Below, in pieces: positions 44,088 through 52,466 of a DNA stretch of 64,000 nucleotides. The translations under genes were made by a program, and so were the position numbers. The stretch is from assembly GCA_964418125.1 (NCBI GenBank), contig CAYQKY010000003.1, positions 1 to 64,000 on the forward strand, in the 5' to 3' direction. The stretch is from JACJXW01 sp964418125 (GTDB lineage: Bacteria > Bacteroidota > Bacteroidia > Chitinophagales > Saprospiraceae). Below the pieces are notes generated by a model. It saw only the letters and a list, made by a program, of their open reading frames with translations. It had not been told where the DNA came from and made no database searches. Within the stretch, counting starts at the first letter, position 1; every line of letters starts with the position of its first letter.

Positions 44088-44855
44088 TCACCCCAACAAC
44101 AGCTGCAGCGATATGATAAACGTCATCACGATCACGAAATAGCGAAATGCCTTTTCCGGAATGAATTTTACCACCTGTATTCCAAGGAATACCCCCAGGA
44201 TGATGGCGGGCAGCGTGGCTAAGTCCATCAGGAAGCTCTCCAGGGTGATGGTGCCCCACAGGAAGATGTGGAAAGGATACTTCAGCAGGTTGACGATCAG
44301 AAAGAACCAGGCGGTAGTGCCGATAAAGCTGTTCTTGGGGATGCGCGTTGCCAGTAAGTAAACCGCCATGATGGGGCCGGCGGCGTTGCCGACCATGGTC
44401 GTGAAGCCGCCGAGTACTCCAAAAATAGAGGAAAAACCCCAGCTGCTCACCAGCTTGCCGGAAAGTGCGAAGCGCTCCTGCAGGGCCATCAGCACCAGGC
44501 TTCCGATGACAATAATGGCAATGAGGCTTTCAAAGGAGGTATCGTCCATATAATAGCCTACCGCAATTCCTATACCAAGCCCGGCCGCCGCGGCAGGCAG
44601 CAGGCGCCAGATGTATTTCCACTCCGCGTGGCGGTTGTAGTAAGAGACGGCAAAAACATCGGCCATGGAGAGCAGGGGTAGCACCAGCCCTACCGAGGGC
44701 TTTCCGCCAAATACAGCCGCCATAATGGGCACTACAAACATACCAAGCCCTTTGACTCCTGCCTTTGCCATACCAATCAGGAAGGCGCAAAACATCAGCC
44801 AGAACCATTGTTCAGGAGGCAGCTGTTGAAAAAAAGAAGCGATCGCTTGCTGCAT
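44088..44855 (-). CDS. TauE/SafE (TSUP) family membrane transporter
   Basis: This 255-residue integral membrane protein has about eight hydrophobic helices. Typical TSUP features are the first-helix motif WLMFCAFLIGMAKAGVKGLGMFVVPIMAAVFGGKPSVGLVLPLL and the repeat motif in the second half, GFSSIFGVLGGFTTMVGNAAGPIMAVYLLATRIPKNSFIGTTAWFFLIVNL. The family moves sulfite, sulfoacetate or related organic anions, and the substrate is not evident. The gene lies 48 bases downstream of pdhB on the same strand, so it may be co-transcribed, though a functional link is not obvious. Confidence 0.9.
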   Translation of the reverse strand: MQQAIASFFQQLPPEQWFWLMFCAFLIGMAKAGVKGLGMFVVPIMAAVFGGKPSVGLVLPLLSMADVFAVSYYNRHAEWKYIWRLLPAAAAGLGIGIAVGYYMDDTSFESLIAIIVIGSLVLMALQERFALSGKLVSSWGFSSIFGVLGGFTTMVGNAAGPIMAVYLLATRIPKNSFIGTTAWFFLIVNLLKYPFHIFLWGTITLESFLMDLATLPAIILGVFLGIQVVKFIPEKAFRYFVIVMTFIISLQLLLG

Positions 44856-44903
44856 AACAGAAGCGAAGATAGCAAGTTATTTACAACTCGGCCAGGTTGT
44901 TCT

Positions 44904-45890
44904 TTACGCCTTCATATACATAACTTCCTTAACGGCCTTGATGATCTTCTCCGCATTTGGCAGATAAGCCTCCACCAGGGTTGGCGCATAGGGAAGGGAA
45001 GTATCGGCCGCATTGACCCGCGTCACCGGCGCATCCAGGTAATCAAAGGCGTATTTCTGGATGGCGTAGGCTATTTCCGAAGAGACGCCCGCCAGCGGCC
45101 AGGACTCGTCGATGACAACCAGGCGGTTTGTTTTCTTTACCGAGTTTACTACCGTCTGGTAATCGATGGGGCGGATGGTACGCAGGTCGATCACTTCGGC
45201 TTCCACCCCTTCCTTCGCCAGCTCCTCGGCGGCTTCCAGGGTGGGATACATCATTTTATTGAAAGAGACGAGGGTGACGTCGGATCCCTGCCGCCGTACG
45301 GCTGCCACGCCGATGGGCACCAGGTACTCTTCTTCGGGCACCTCATCTTCGAAGCCGTACATGAGTTCGGACTCCATCATACACACCGGGTCGTCGTCGC
45401 GGATGGCGGATTTGAGCAGCCCTTTGGCGTCGGCAGGGTCAACGCAGGAGATGACTTTCAGGCCGGGCACGTTGGCCATCCAGCTCTCAAAGGTCTGGGA
45501 ATGCTGCTGGGCCAGCTGGCCGGCGCTGCCGGAGGGGCCACGAAAGACGATGGGGCACTTGAAATCTCCGGCGGACTGGGAAAGGGTTTTGGCAGCATTA
45601 TTGACGATCTGGTCGAAGGCCAGCACCGCGAAGTTCCAGGTCATAAATTCGACGATGGGGCGCAGGCCGTTCATAGCGGCGCCGACGCCGATGCCGGCAA
45701 AACCGAGCTCGGCGATGGGGGTATCGATCACTCTTTTGGCGCCGAATTCTTCGAGCATTCCTTTGCTGACCTTATAGGCGCCGTCATACTCCGCTACCTC
45801 TTCTCCCATGAGGAAAACTGTTTCATCCCGGCGCATTTCTTCTACCATGGCTTCCCGGAGGGCATCTCTGAGGGCTAATTTTCTTGCCAT
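44904..45890 (-). CDS. pdhB: Pyruvate dehydrogenase E1 component, beta subunit
   Basis: This 328-residue transketolase-type subunit works with E1-alpha in decarboxylating pyruvate to feed acetyl-CoA synthesis. The N-terminal pyrimidine-binding domain starts LALRDALREAMVEEMRRDETVFLMGEEVAEYDGAYKVSKGMLEEFG, containing the catalytic glutamate in GEEV. FMTWNFAVLAFDQIVNNAAK and the GQLAQQHSQTFESWMANVPGL loop are typical of the Bacteroidota and plant-plastid branch. The C-terminal domain contains VIDLRTIRPID and VIDESWPLAGVSSEIA. The E1-alpha gene is not adjacent, so the complex genes are dispersed. The start is the first ATG. Confidence 0.95.
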   Translation of the reverse strand: MARKLALRDALREAMVEEMRRDETVFLMGEEVAEYDGAYKVSKGMLEEFGAKRVIDTPIAELGFAGIGVGAAMNGLRPIVEFMTWNFAVLAFDQIVNNAAKTLSQSAGDFKCPIVFRGPSGSAGQLAQQHSQTFESWMANVPGLKVISCVDPADAKGLLKSAIRDDDPVCMMESELMYGFEDEVPEEEYLVPIGVAAVRRQGSDVTLVSFNKMMYPTLEAAEELAKEGVEAEVIDLRTIRPIDYQTVVNSVKKTNRLVVIDESWPLAGVSSEIAYAIQKYAFDYLDAPVTRVNAADTSLPYAPTLVEAYLPNAEKIIKAVKEVMYMKA

Positions 45891-46030
45891 TGCTTAGTTT
45901 AGTTAGTTTTTTATATAATCCTGCAACTCATTTTCAGGTATGCAAAAATAGTAAAACTAAAGGGTATAACAAGCCTGAGCTTTTCTTGTTTGTATTCAAC
46001 TTTTTCCCGTTCGGAAACCTTATCCTTGAT

Positions 46031-46054
46031 AAAGTGGCGAGTTAAAGCCACTTT
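46031..46054. promoter_or_regulatory. Palindrome before the lipoprotein-ytxJ operon (operator candidate)
   Basis: AAAGTGGC (46031-46038) and GCCACTTT (46047-46054) form an 8-bp inverted repeat with an eight-base spacer. It ends three bases before a -7 element. No + strand gene lies upstream, so an operator is more likely than a terminator. Confidence 0.5.
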
Positions 46055-46057
46055 TTC

Positions 46058-46065
46058 TATTTTTG
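46058..46065 (+). promoter_or_regulatory. -7 element (TATTTTTG) of the lipoprotein-ytxJ operon
   Basis: TATTTTTG matches TAnnTTTG. The nearest upstream TTG (46026-46028) is 29 bases away, longer than the usual 19-21. The ATG is 80 bases downstream. Confidence 0.6.
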
Positions 46066-46145
46066 CATCTCATATAGGTAATAAGGCAGATCTAACTTTC
46101 GTTTAACCAATCGGTAAGAACATATCCGAAAAAAGCTTTTTAAAG

Positions 46146-46304
46146 ATGAAAAATAAAAACCTCAGAACGGTTGCCGGTGTTGCCGCTTTTTTGATCATGG
46201 CAGGCTTTTTCTCTTCCTGTAACCGGGGCTACGGATGCCCTACTTTTTCCATGAACGATCAGTGGGTCGAAGTTGTTACTACGGTAATCAACTTCATTTG
46301 GTAA
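46146..46304 (+). CDS. 52-residue lipoprotein, coupled to ytxJ
   Basis: This small gene encodes a 52-residue product. A signal peptide with lipobox FFSSC (C25) leaves a mature lipoprotein of only 28 residues, NRGYGCPTFSMNDQWVEVVT after the lipidated cysteine and then TVINFIW. One further cysteine (C31) lies in YGCPTF. Its TAA stop is immediately followed by the ATG of ytxJ, which strongly supports translation and shared control. I do not recognise the family. The preceding -7 element and palindrome fit an operon start. A role in envelope thiol chemistry is a guess from context. Confidence 0.75.
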   Translation: MKNKNLRTVAGVAAFLIMAGFFSSCNRGYGCPTFSMNDQWVEVVTTVINFIW

Positions 46305-46664
46305 ATGAATACAGTCAACTGGTTGCCGCTGACGGCAACGAGCCAGATACCAGAAATTGTAGAATACTCCAAGTCTACTCCCTGCATTATTTACAAGCAC
46401 AGCACGCGCTGTTCCCTCAGTTCTCTTGCCCGAAACCGGCTGGAGAAAGGATGGCAATTCGATGAGCGTGCTGTGCTTCCCTATTTTCTGGACCTGATCG
46501 CCCATCGGGAAGTTTCCAACCTGATCGCCGAGCGGTTCGGGGTGGCCCACCAGTCGCCACAATTGCTTCTGATCCGGGACGGCCGGTGTATATATCATGC
46601 CTCGCACCTCGACGTTGATGCCCGCCGCCTGCAGCCCTTCTTTACCGGTTCGAGCCCGGCCTGA
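46305..46664 (+). CDS. ytxJ: YtxJ-type bacilliredoxin (monothiol)
   Basis: This 119-residue thioredoxin-fold protein has the YtxJ pattern TPCIIYKHSTRCSLSSLARNRLEKGW (about 29-54), with the single redox cysteine in KHSTRC. The middle is LPYFLDLIAHREVSNLIAERFGVAHQSPQLLLIRDGRCIYHASH, holding the cis-proline SPQ. Family members reduce mixed disulfides between proteins and bacillithiol, so the host probably makes bacillithiol; no bsh gene is in the window. Canonical members often have CPIS after the cysteine, where here it is CSLS. It starts directly at the end of a small lipoprotein gene and is followed 49 bases later by mnmD. Confidence 0.9.
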   Translation: MNTVNWLPLTATSQIPEIVEYSKSTPCIIYKHSTRCSLSSLARNRLEKGWQFDERAVLPYFLDLIAHREVSNLIAERFGVAHQSPQLLLIRDGRCIYHASHLDVDARRLQPFFTGSSPA

Positions 46665-46713
46665 CGGCACCCGCTCCACTTCCGGAATCCACCAATAAAC
46701 AGCAGCACCACTG

Positions 46714-47412
46714 ATGAGTACAGGCAGAATTTTCGAGACCCAGGATGGTTCCCACTCCATTTTTTCCGAAACCTTTGGTGTCAGCTACCACTCCAAATAC
46801 GGCGCCATCCAGGAATCTACCCATGTGTTCATTCACTCAGGCCTTTACTATCGAATGGCAGGCGCCAGCCAGCTTTCCGTACTGGAAATCGGTTTCGGGA
46901 CGGGCCTCAATGCCTTGCTGACCTTACTGGAAGCCAATAACCGGCAACTGCCCATCTATTATGAAGCGGTGGAAGCCTACCCCATTACACTGGAGGAAGC
47001 CAGGTTACTCAACTATCCGGAAATACTGGAGAACCCGGCTGCAGCAGGTGCATTTCTCCAACTTCACGAAGGGGAATGGGAAAAGGCTTTTCAGGCTACT
47101 CCGTTCTTTTCTTTTTGTAAGAGGCGAAACCACTTTGAAGAGGTGCAGTACACTAACGCGTTTGACGTTATTTATTTTGATGCATTTGCCCCTAACGCCC
47201 AGCCGGAGTTATGGGAGGAGGACATTCTCAGAAAGATGTATGATGCGCTAAGGCCAAATGGAGTGCTCACCACTTATTGCGCGAAAGGAGTGGTAAAGCG
47301 GCGCCTCAAAAACCTTGGGTTTACCGTCGAGGCACTTAAAGGCCCACCGGGCAAACGCGAAATGACCAGAGCGGTCAAACCGGCACTGGCCGGCCCCGTT
47401 CACCCCAGATGA
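46714..47412 (+). CDS. mnmD: tRNA 5-aminomethyl-2-thiouridine methyltransferase (stand-alone MnmD)
   Basis: This 232-residue protein matches the N-terminal methyltransferase half of MnmC. Start motifs are IFETQDGSHSIFSETFGVSYHSKYGAIQESTHVFI. The SAM site is SVLEIGFGTGLNALLTL (about 55-71) and the acidic loop is FDVIYFDAFAPNAQPELWEEDIL. The C terminus VVKRRLKNLGFTVEALKGPPGKREMTRAVK carries the conserved GxxxKREMTRA motif. It methylates the wobble uridine modification nm5s2U34 to mnm5s2U34. The FAD-oxidase half of MnmC is absent, as in other organisms with free MnmD. The stop codon abuts that of the minus-strand AP2 gene (47413). Confidence 0.93.
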   Translation: MSTGRIFETQDGSHSIFSETFGVSYHSKYGAIQESTHVFIHSGLYYRMAGASQLSVLEIGFGTGLNALLTLLEANNRQLPIYYEAVEAYPITLEEARLLNYPEILENPAAAGAFLQLHEGEWEKAFQATPFFSFCKRRNHFEEVQYTNAFDVIYFDAFAPNAQPELWEEDILRKMYDALRPNGVLTTYCAKGVVKRRLKNLGFTVEALKGPPGKREMTRAVKPALAGPVHPR

Positions 47413-47964
47413 TCATTCCTCATTTTCTTTCCTGGGCTTGATGACGTTAACCTTTCCATCATCGCCATATAGCTCTTTGGATTTTTTGTTGTAGGCAAGG
47501 GCAGCTTCCTCGGCCGTGTCAAACATCCCGATATGGACGGATTTGCGGTCTACGGAAATCACGGCCCGGTAACGGTTGTTTTCCTTGTAGACTCCTGTAT
47601 ACCCTACTTTGCTGCTCGTCTTCCTCTTCCGGCTGGCTACGGAGCGGGAACGGTAAATGAGATTCTCAAGCCGGCAGTCCAGCTTGTTTCCGTTTTTTGC
47701 ACCGACAAGATTTCTGGAATTGGTTTTAGAGTTCAGCAGGAACTTTTCGGCGATGAGTTTGTGCAGGTAAATCGTTTCGGTTTTGTAGCCTCCATCTGCC
47801 TTTTTCCAGGTTTTCTGAAATACCGCACATCCGCTGGAATGCTTGCGAAGGTTGCTGATGAAGTCCACCTTCACGAGGTAAGGGTCGGAAGTAAGGTATT
47901 CGTATACTTTGTCGTCCAACAAAACGCTTTCGTCTGCATTTTTTAGTTTGACTTTGTATAGCAC
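47413..47964 (-). CDS. AP2-domain protein with degenerate HNH-like domain
   Basis: This 183-residue protein starts at a GTG (47964). Residues about 60-110 match the HNH_3-type fold of phage and intron endonucleases: IYLHKLIAEKFLLN, then NLVGAKNGNKLDCRLENLIYRS. The usual D-H of VDHKNG is replaced by G-A, so the catalytic histidine seems lost. Residues about 120-168 are an AP2 DNA-binding domain (GYTGVYKENNRYRAVISVDRKSVHIGMFDTAEEAALAYNKKSKELYG). HNH-AP2 proteins are usually homing endonucleases. Loss of the active site suggests a domesticated DNA-binding protein. The converging mnmD stop is immediately adjacent. Confidence 0.82.
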   Translation of the reverse strand: MLYKVKLKNADESVLLDDKVYEYLTSDPYLVKVDFISNLRKHSSGCAVFQKTWKKADGGYKTETIYLHKLIAEKFLLNSKTNSRNLVGAKNGNKLDCRLENLIYRSRSVASRKRKTSSKVGYTGVYKENNRYRAVISVDRKSVHIGMFDTAEEAALAYNKKSKELYGDDGKVNVIKPRKENEE

Positions 47965-48239
47965 GCTTTTTGGGTTTTGGTTGTTTACAATATTTTGTGT
48001 TAATGCGAAAAAGGAAATTAATTATTCGAAGAGAAGGTGTATAGCCTTAATTAAATAAGGTTGGGCTGGGATTAACCGAAAATTAATGATTTCCTTATAG
48101 AATAAAAAGCATCACGTAATGTTTTTGTTGAACAATTCAGGGGGCAATAATAATTTTTGGTTTCTTTGCGATTAGCCCCATCCATTACAAAGGAAATTTT
48201 ACACTGCTGATGTGGTTTTATGATCAAAACGACAACCCG

Positions 48240-49304
48240 ATGAACCAGGACGAAGAGATATATATGCAACGGTGTTTCGACCTTGCAAGGTTGGGGGCCG
48301 GCCGGGTTTCTCCCAACCCCATGGTCGGCGCTGTCCTGGTACATGAAGGAAGAATCATCGGTGAAGGTTTCCATCAGGCTTATGGCCAGGCGCATGCCGA
48401 AGTAAATGCCGTGAGCAGTGTCCTTCCGGCTGATGCCCATCTCATTTCCCGCTCTACCCTTTATGTTTCCCTCGAGCCCTGCGACGTCTTTGGCAAGACG
48501 CCCCCCTGCACAAACTTGATCATCGAGCGCAAGATTCCGCGGGTTGTCATTTCTTATTTCGACCACAGCCCCGGCGTGGACGGCGCGGGGATCAGCCGGT
48601 TGCGGCAAGCCGGCGTGGAGGTTGTTGTGGGGGTTCTCCGCCGGGAGGGGCAGTTATTGAGCCAACCGAGAAATACTTTCGTTCGGTTGGGGCGCCCCTA
48701 TGTCATTTTGAAATTTGCCCAGTCAAAGAACGGCATTTTTGCACCACCGGAGAACCGCCAGTTGTGGCTGACCAACAATTATTCAAAACGCCTGGTTCAC
48801 AAATGGCGTAGTGAGGCAGATGGCATTCTGGCCGGCGCGAATACGGCTCTTGCCGACAACCCAAGGCTGACCAACCGGCTATACTTCGGCCCTTCTCCCC
48901 GCCGGGTCGTTCTCGACCGGTACGGAACTCTTCCTCCCTCTTTATCCCTCTTTGACGGAGAGCAACCTACCATGGTATTTACAGAAAACCCGTCGGTAAA
49001 AGCTGGGGGCAAAAACATCTCTTACCATTATCTCCCTTTCGGCGAAAATATGATCGAGCATCTACTCAATAGCCTGGCCGCTCAAAATATCACTACCCTC
49101 ATGGTAGAAGGGGGAATAAAGTCCTTACAACTATTCCTTCACTCCGGCCTGTGGGATGAGGCGCGGGCCTTCATCGCCGGGAAATACATAACTGAAGGAA
49201 GAATGGCGCCGCAACTGCCGGAACCGCCCGCCAGAACCCTCCGGCTGGGAGGGGATGAACTACTCCTTTTTCGCAATCCTTTACAATCGTTAAACTTACA
49301 TTAA
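48240..49304 (+). CDS. ribD: Riboflavin biosynthesis deaminase/reductase RibD
   Basis: This 354-residue bifunctional enzyme deaminates and then reduces the pyrimidine intermediate of riboflavin synthesis. The deaminase (about 1-145) has RVSPNPMVGAVLV and the zinc ligands in HAEVNAV, LEPC and PPCTN. The reductase (about 150-354) has PYVILKFAQSKNGIFA, GILAGANTALADNPRLTNR and VEGGIKSLQLFLHSGLWDEARAFI. The usual CSHxGRTPPC loop reads CDVFGKTPPC, lacking the histidine, a variation to note. An ATG ten codons upstream (48210) is also in frame; 48240 (MNQDEEIYMQRC) gives the family N terminus. No FMN riboswitch was seen upstream. Confidence 0.94.
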   Translation: MNQDEEIYMQRCFDLARLGAGRVSPNPMVGAVLVHEGRIIGEGFHQAYGQAHAEVNAVSSVLPADAHLISRSTLYVSLEPCDVFGKTPPCTNLIIERKIPRVVISYFDHSPGVDGAGISRLRQAGVEVVVGVLRREGQLLSQPRNTFVRLGRPYVILKFAQSKNGIFAPPENRQLWLTNNYSKRLVHKWRSEADGILAGANTALADNPRLTNRLYFGPSPRRVVLDRYGTLPPSLSLFDGEQPTMVFTENPSVKAGGKNISYHYLPFGENMIEHLLNSLAAQNITTLMVEGGIKSLQLFLHSGLWDEARAFIAGKYITEGRMAPQLPEPPARTLRLGGDELLLFRNPLQSLNLH

Positions 49305-49354
49305 AATCCCAGGCGGGCACCATAAGCCACTTTTTTATTTTGTTTGTTTGTTGT

Positions 49355-49362
49355 TACTTTTG
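49355..49362 (+). promoter_or_regulatory. -7 element (TACTTTTG) before the thioredoxin-like gene
   Basis: TACTTTTG matches TAnnTTTG and lies 27 bases before the ATG at 49390. T-rich TTTG repeats upstream (49338-49350) leave the -33 position ambiguous. Confidence 0.6.
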
Positions 49363-49389
49363 TTGCAAATAATTGAAAATAAATCAGGA

Positions 49390-49968
49390 ATGAAAAGGAT
49401 AGGTGTTATTCTTACATTGCTCGCCGCATGGAGCGCCCTTTCATTCATACCGCCGGCTCAATACACACAAAAACTACTACAGCAGGAAAATACCGAAGAA
49501 GCTATTAAATGGCTTAGTTGGGAAGAGGCGATGGCCCTTTCCGGTAAAGAGAAAAAAAAGATCCTGCTAAATGTGTACACCGACTGGTGTGGATGGTGTA
49601 AGCGAATGGATAAAGCTACTTTTCAGGAGCCCAACATAGCCCGCTACATCAACGATAATTTTTACCCTGTCAAATTCGATGCTGAACAGCGAGACGAGCT
49701 GGAATACAAGGGCAAAACCTACAAATACGTAAAAAACAGCCAACGTGGCTACCACGAACTGGCCGCCGAGCTGCTAAAAGGAAGGTTGAGCTTTCCAACT
49801 GTTGTTTTCCTTGATGAAGACCTGAATGTCATCCAATCCATAGTAGGTTTCAAAACGCCCCAACAGTTTGAGCGGATCGCCACCTATTTTGCCGGAGGGC
49901 ATTACCTGAAAACGCCCTGGTCAACTTACCAGAAGGCCTACCGGCCAGTTCTGGTAAAAGGGCAGTGA
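49390..49968 (+). CDS. Exported thioredoxin-family protein (CGWC)
   Basis: This 192-residue protein has an N-terminal signal or anchor (MKRIGVILTLLAAWSALSFI). The thioredoxin fold has the active site DWCGWCKRMD (C67 and C70), followed by TFQEPNIARYINDNFYPVKFDAEQRDELEYKGKTYKYV, which is the thioredoxin-7/DUF255-like pattern. The cis-proline loop is RLSFPTVVFLDEDLN. It likely reduces or isomerises disulfides in the periplasm, but the partner is unknown. The C terminus HYLKTPWSTYQKAYRPVLVKGQ is a short extension. An in-frame start at 49348 would put the promoter inside the gene, so 49390 is chosen. Confidence 0.87.
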   Translation: MKRIGVILTLLAAWSALSFIPPAQYTQKLLQQENTEEAIKWLSWEEAMALSGKEKKKILLNVYTDWCGWCKRMDKATFQEPNIARYINDNFYPVKFDAEQRDELEYKGKTYKYVKNSQRGYHELAAELLKGRLSFPTVVFLDEDLNVIQSIVGFKTPQQFERIATYFAGGHYLKTPWSTYQKAYRPVLVKGQ

Positions 49969-49996
49969 GTAAGGATTACCATGTCTTTCCCCCATC

Positions 49997-51556
49997 TTAA
50001 CGCCGCCTTCGCCGGGAGGAGCTGCTTACTCCGAGCACACCAAGTATCCCCCGGGTCAGTTCCCTGGCCACGGTGCGGGCCACCTGGCGGGTTGTCGGAT
50101 TGGAAATGATCTTTTCAATGGTGCTCTTCTCCTTGCGGCGGGAGGCACTGCGGGCCTGTTCCTGTTGCTCACGCATCTCTTCCTGTATGGATTCGTCCTG
50201 AGCCTGGCCCAACTTTTTGGCAAGGATTTCATGGGCGCTCTCCCGGTCTATCTCCTCATTATATTTGTCGATGATCTCCGATTTACGGATGATCCTGTCA
50301 ATTTCCTGTTCGGTAAGTACGTCCATTCTGGATTCCGGGGCTCTCAGGAGGGTATGGGCCAGGGGCGTGGGTATCCCCTTTTCGTTTAGAGCAGTTACCA
50401 GAGCTTCGCCTATGCCGAGTTCAGTAACCACCTGCGACACATCGTAATAATCAGAAATGGGGTAATTCTGGGCAGCCAGTTTTATGGCTTTCCGGTCTTT
50501 GGCGGTGAAGGCGCGCAGTGCGTGCTGGATCTTTAGGCCGAGTTGCCCCAGCACATCATCCGGGATGTCCGCAGGGTTTTGCGTAACGAAAAACAACCCT
50601 ACCCCTTTGGAGCGGATCAGTTTGACAATGACTTCGATCTGGTCCATTAACGCATCGGAGGCCTCTTCAAAGACGAGGTGGGCCTCATCAATAAAAATAA
50701 CCAGCTTGGGTTTCTCCAGGTCGCCCTCCTCCGGGAAATTGGAGTAGATCTCCGCCAGCATCTGCAGCATGAAAGTGGAAAACAACTTGGGCCGGCCCTG
50801 AATATCCGTTAACCGGAGGATGGAGACGATACCGCGCCCGTTCTCGTCAGTCCGAAGCAGGTCATCGACATCGAAGGACCGTTCGCCGAAAAAGCGGCCG
50901 GCATCCTGCTGTTCCAGCTCGATGACCTTGCGCATAATAGTCCCTACGGAGGCTGTCGATATCCTTCCGAAAATGCGTTCCGCTTCCTCTTTACCTTCGT
51001 TGGAGATATACTGTAGAGTTTGTTTGAAGTCCTTCAGGTCGAGAAGCGGCAATTTGTTGTCATCGCAGTACTTGAACACAACAGCAACCACTCCTGCCTG
51101 CGTGTCATTGAGCCCGAGTATCTTGGAAAAGAGCACCGGCCCAAATTCCATAACAGTTGCCCGCAGGCGTGCTCCGGGTTCATCGGATAAGGTGAGGAAC
51201 TCCACCGGGCTGCCGCCGGGCTCAAAGGGAATACCGATTCGGGCATGCCGCTCGTCGATCTTGGGATGGCCCTCACTAGGGACGGCAATTCCGCTAAGGT
51301 CTCCTTTGATATCCATAAGCAGAGAGGGGACTCCCTGATGAGAAAGGTGTTCGGCAATGATCTGAAGGGTTTTCGTTTTTCCGGAACCTGTTGCGCCGGC
51401 AATGAGGCCGTGCCGGTTCATCGTCTTCAGAGGGATTTTTACCAACGTGTTCGTCATGCACTCCCCATCCAGCATAGCTCCACCCAGAATGATGAAGCGG
51501 CCTTTAAAGGAATAGCCTTCGTTGATCTCCGCAATGAATGAATCTTTTTTTGACAT
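49997..51556 (-). CDS. HerA-like ATPase (DUF853 family)
   Basis: This 519-residue cytosolic protein has Walker A in HGLIAGATGSGKTKTLQIIAEHL (about 48-70) and Walker B in KPKLVIFIDEAHLVFEEAS. The rest follows DUF853/YjgR: LLMDIKGDLSGIA, GIPFEPGGSPVEFLTLS, QAGVVAVVFKYCDD, MLQMLAEIYSNFPEEGD and GVGLFFVTQNPADIPDDVLGQLGLKIQHALRAFTAKD. A charged C-terminal tail (ESIQEEMREQQEQARSASRRKEKS) ends in a basic stretch (SSSRRRRR). Family members resemble the HerA DNA-pumping ATPase, but the role is unknown. The start at 51556 is four bases after the upstream nuclease stop, suggesting coupling. Confidence 0.9.
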   Translation of the reverse strand: MSKKDSFIAEINEGYSFKGRFIILGGAMLDGECMTNTLVKIPLKTMNRHGLIAGATGSGKTKTLQIIAEHLSHQGVPSLLMDIKGDLSGIAVPSEGHPKIDERHARIGIPFEPGGSPVEFLTLSDEPGARLRATVMEFGPVLFSKILGLNDTQAGVVAVVFKYCDDNKLPLLDLKDFKQTLQYISNEGKEEAERIFGRISTASVGTIMRKVIELEQQDAGRFFGERSFDVDDLLRTDENGRGIVSILRLTDIQGRPKLFSTFMLQMLAEIYSNFPEEGDLEKPKLVIFIDEAHLVFEEASDALMDQIEVIVKLIRSKGVGLFFVTQNPADIPDDVLGQLGLKIQHALRAFTAKDRKAIKLAAQNYPISDYYDVSQVVTELGIGEALVTALNEKGIPTPLAHTLLRAPESRMDVLTEQEIDRIIRKSEIIDKYNEEIDRESAHEILAKKLGQAQDESIQEEMREQQEQARSASRRKEKSTIEKIISNPTTRQVARTVARELTRGILGVLGVSSSSRRRRR

Positions 51557-51560
51557 ATCG

Positions 51561-52466
51561 TTATTGGTTATTCCATTTTTCAATTCTTTCCTGAAACTTG
51601 GTTTTACTGAACTCCCACAGGTCGATGTTGATGTTGCTTTCTACTTCCTGCTCGATATCATCGGGCAGAAGCCCGCCGAAGAAATCCAGGCCGGTGGACT
51701 CTTCCACCTTGTCGATGCTTACCGCGAATTCATAAAGGGGGTCGAAGCTTACCTCATTGGGAATGACAAAACCAATACCTTTGACCTGCGGCTCTTCCGC
51801 ATCCAGCAAAACCTTGAAATAGGCTGCCGGCACAGATACCCGGTTCTCCCCTACCTCTCCTTTGGGGGCAACGGAAAGGACGGGGCCGGTAACGACGTAG
51901 AGCTCTCCGTTGCGTTTGGCCCAGGAGCGTGCCAGTTCCTCGAGTTCCCTCCAGATGCCCTTGTTAAAATTGCCGGACTGTGGGCTGATGTTGCTCATCA
52001 AAAAGGTTTCATCTATGGCTTCCTCGCTAAACGCGCGGTCGGCCGCCGGCACCAGGTGCCCACGGCTGTAACCGGAATGGCGGTAGTCATCAGGGTGGGC
52101 AGAACCGGACCTGACCTCAGGGTCAGGGCGAAAATTATCCACCCGCTCCACCCATGGCCGTTTCAGATCTTCGCCGTTAAGCCGGTAGGCTACCCATTCG
52201 GCCTGTTCATGTTCTTCGGAGTAGGAAAGGGAAAAGTATTTATGATGAATGACGGCTCCTGTCGTTGTTTCGGGGAGGTAAGAAAGCTCCTCTTCGGCAG
52301 CCACGTTTACATCCTGTTCCGGATAAGAAGGGTCAGAAACACTGCCGGTGAATTTATTAAAAAGAACGAATAAACCACCAATGATAGCGCTGAAAAGGCC
52401 CACCCGAATGATCATGCTGCCACTGCCGCTGCCTTTGCGTTCGTGGTTAGTCCTGAATTTTGCCAT
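51561..52466 (-). CDS. Membrane-anchored DNA/RNA non-specific endonuclease (NUC family)
   Basis: This 301-residue protein has one N-terminal membrane helix (about 20-36, IIRVGLFSAIIGGLFVLF) and then the beta-beta-alpha-metal nuclease fold. The catalytic motif is YSRGHLVPAADR (about 136-147), the DRGH-type site with its histidine. The asparagine and glutamate lie in SNISPQSGNFNKGIWRELEELARSW. The C-terminal portion (VVTGPVLS, IPNEVSFDP) fits the family. The nuclease domain should face the periplasm. In-frame starts upstream (to 52589) are rejected because they remove the clean membrane-anchor start. The HerA-like gene follows with only a four-base gap. Confidence 0.92.
   Translation of the reverse strand: MAKFRTNHERKGSGSGSMIIRVGLFSAIIGGLFVLFNKFTGSVSDPSYPEQDVNVAAEEELSYLPETTTGAVIHHKYFSLSYSEEHEQAEWVAYRLNGEDLKRPWVERVDNFRPDPEVRSGSAHPDDYRHSGYSRGHLVPAADRAFSEEAIDETFLMSNISPQSGNFNKGIWRELEELARSWAKRNGELYVVTGPVLSVAPKGEVGENRVSVPAAYFKVLLDAEEPQVKGIGFVIPNEVSFDPLYEFAVSIDKVEESTGLDFFGGLLPDDIEQEVESNINIDLWEFSKTKFQERIEKWNNQ

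Noticed and set aside
44808..45878. 356-codon + strand frame over pdhB
   Set aside because: It is antisense to pdhB, which has all family motifs; the frame itself shows no recognisable domain.
48072..48239. Searched for an FMN riboswitch before ribD
   Set aside because: None of the conserved FMN aptamer segments is visible.
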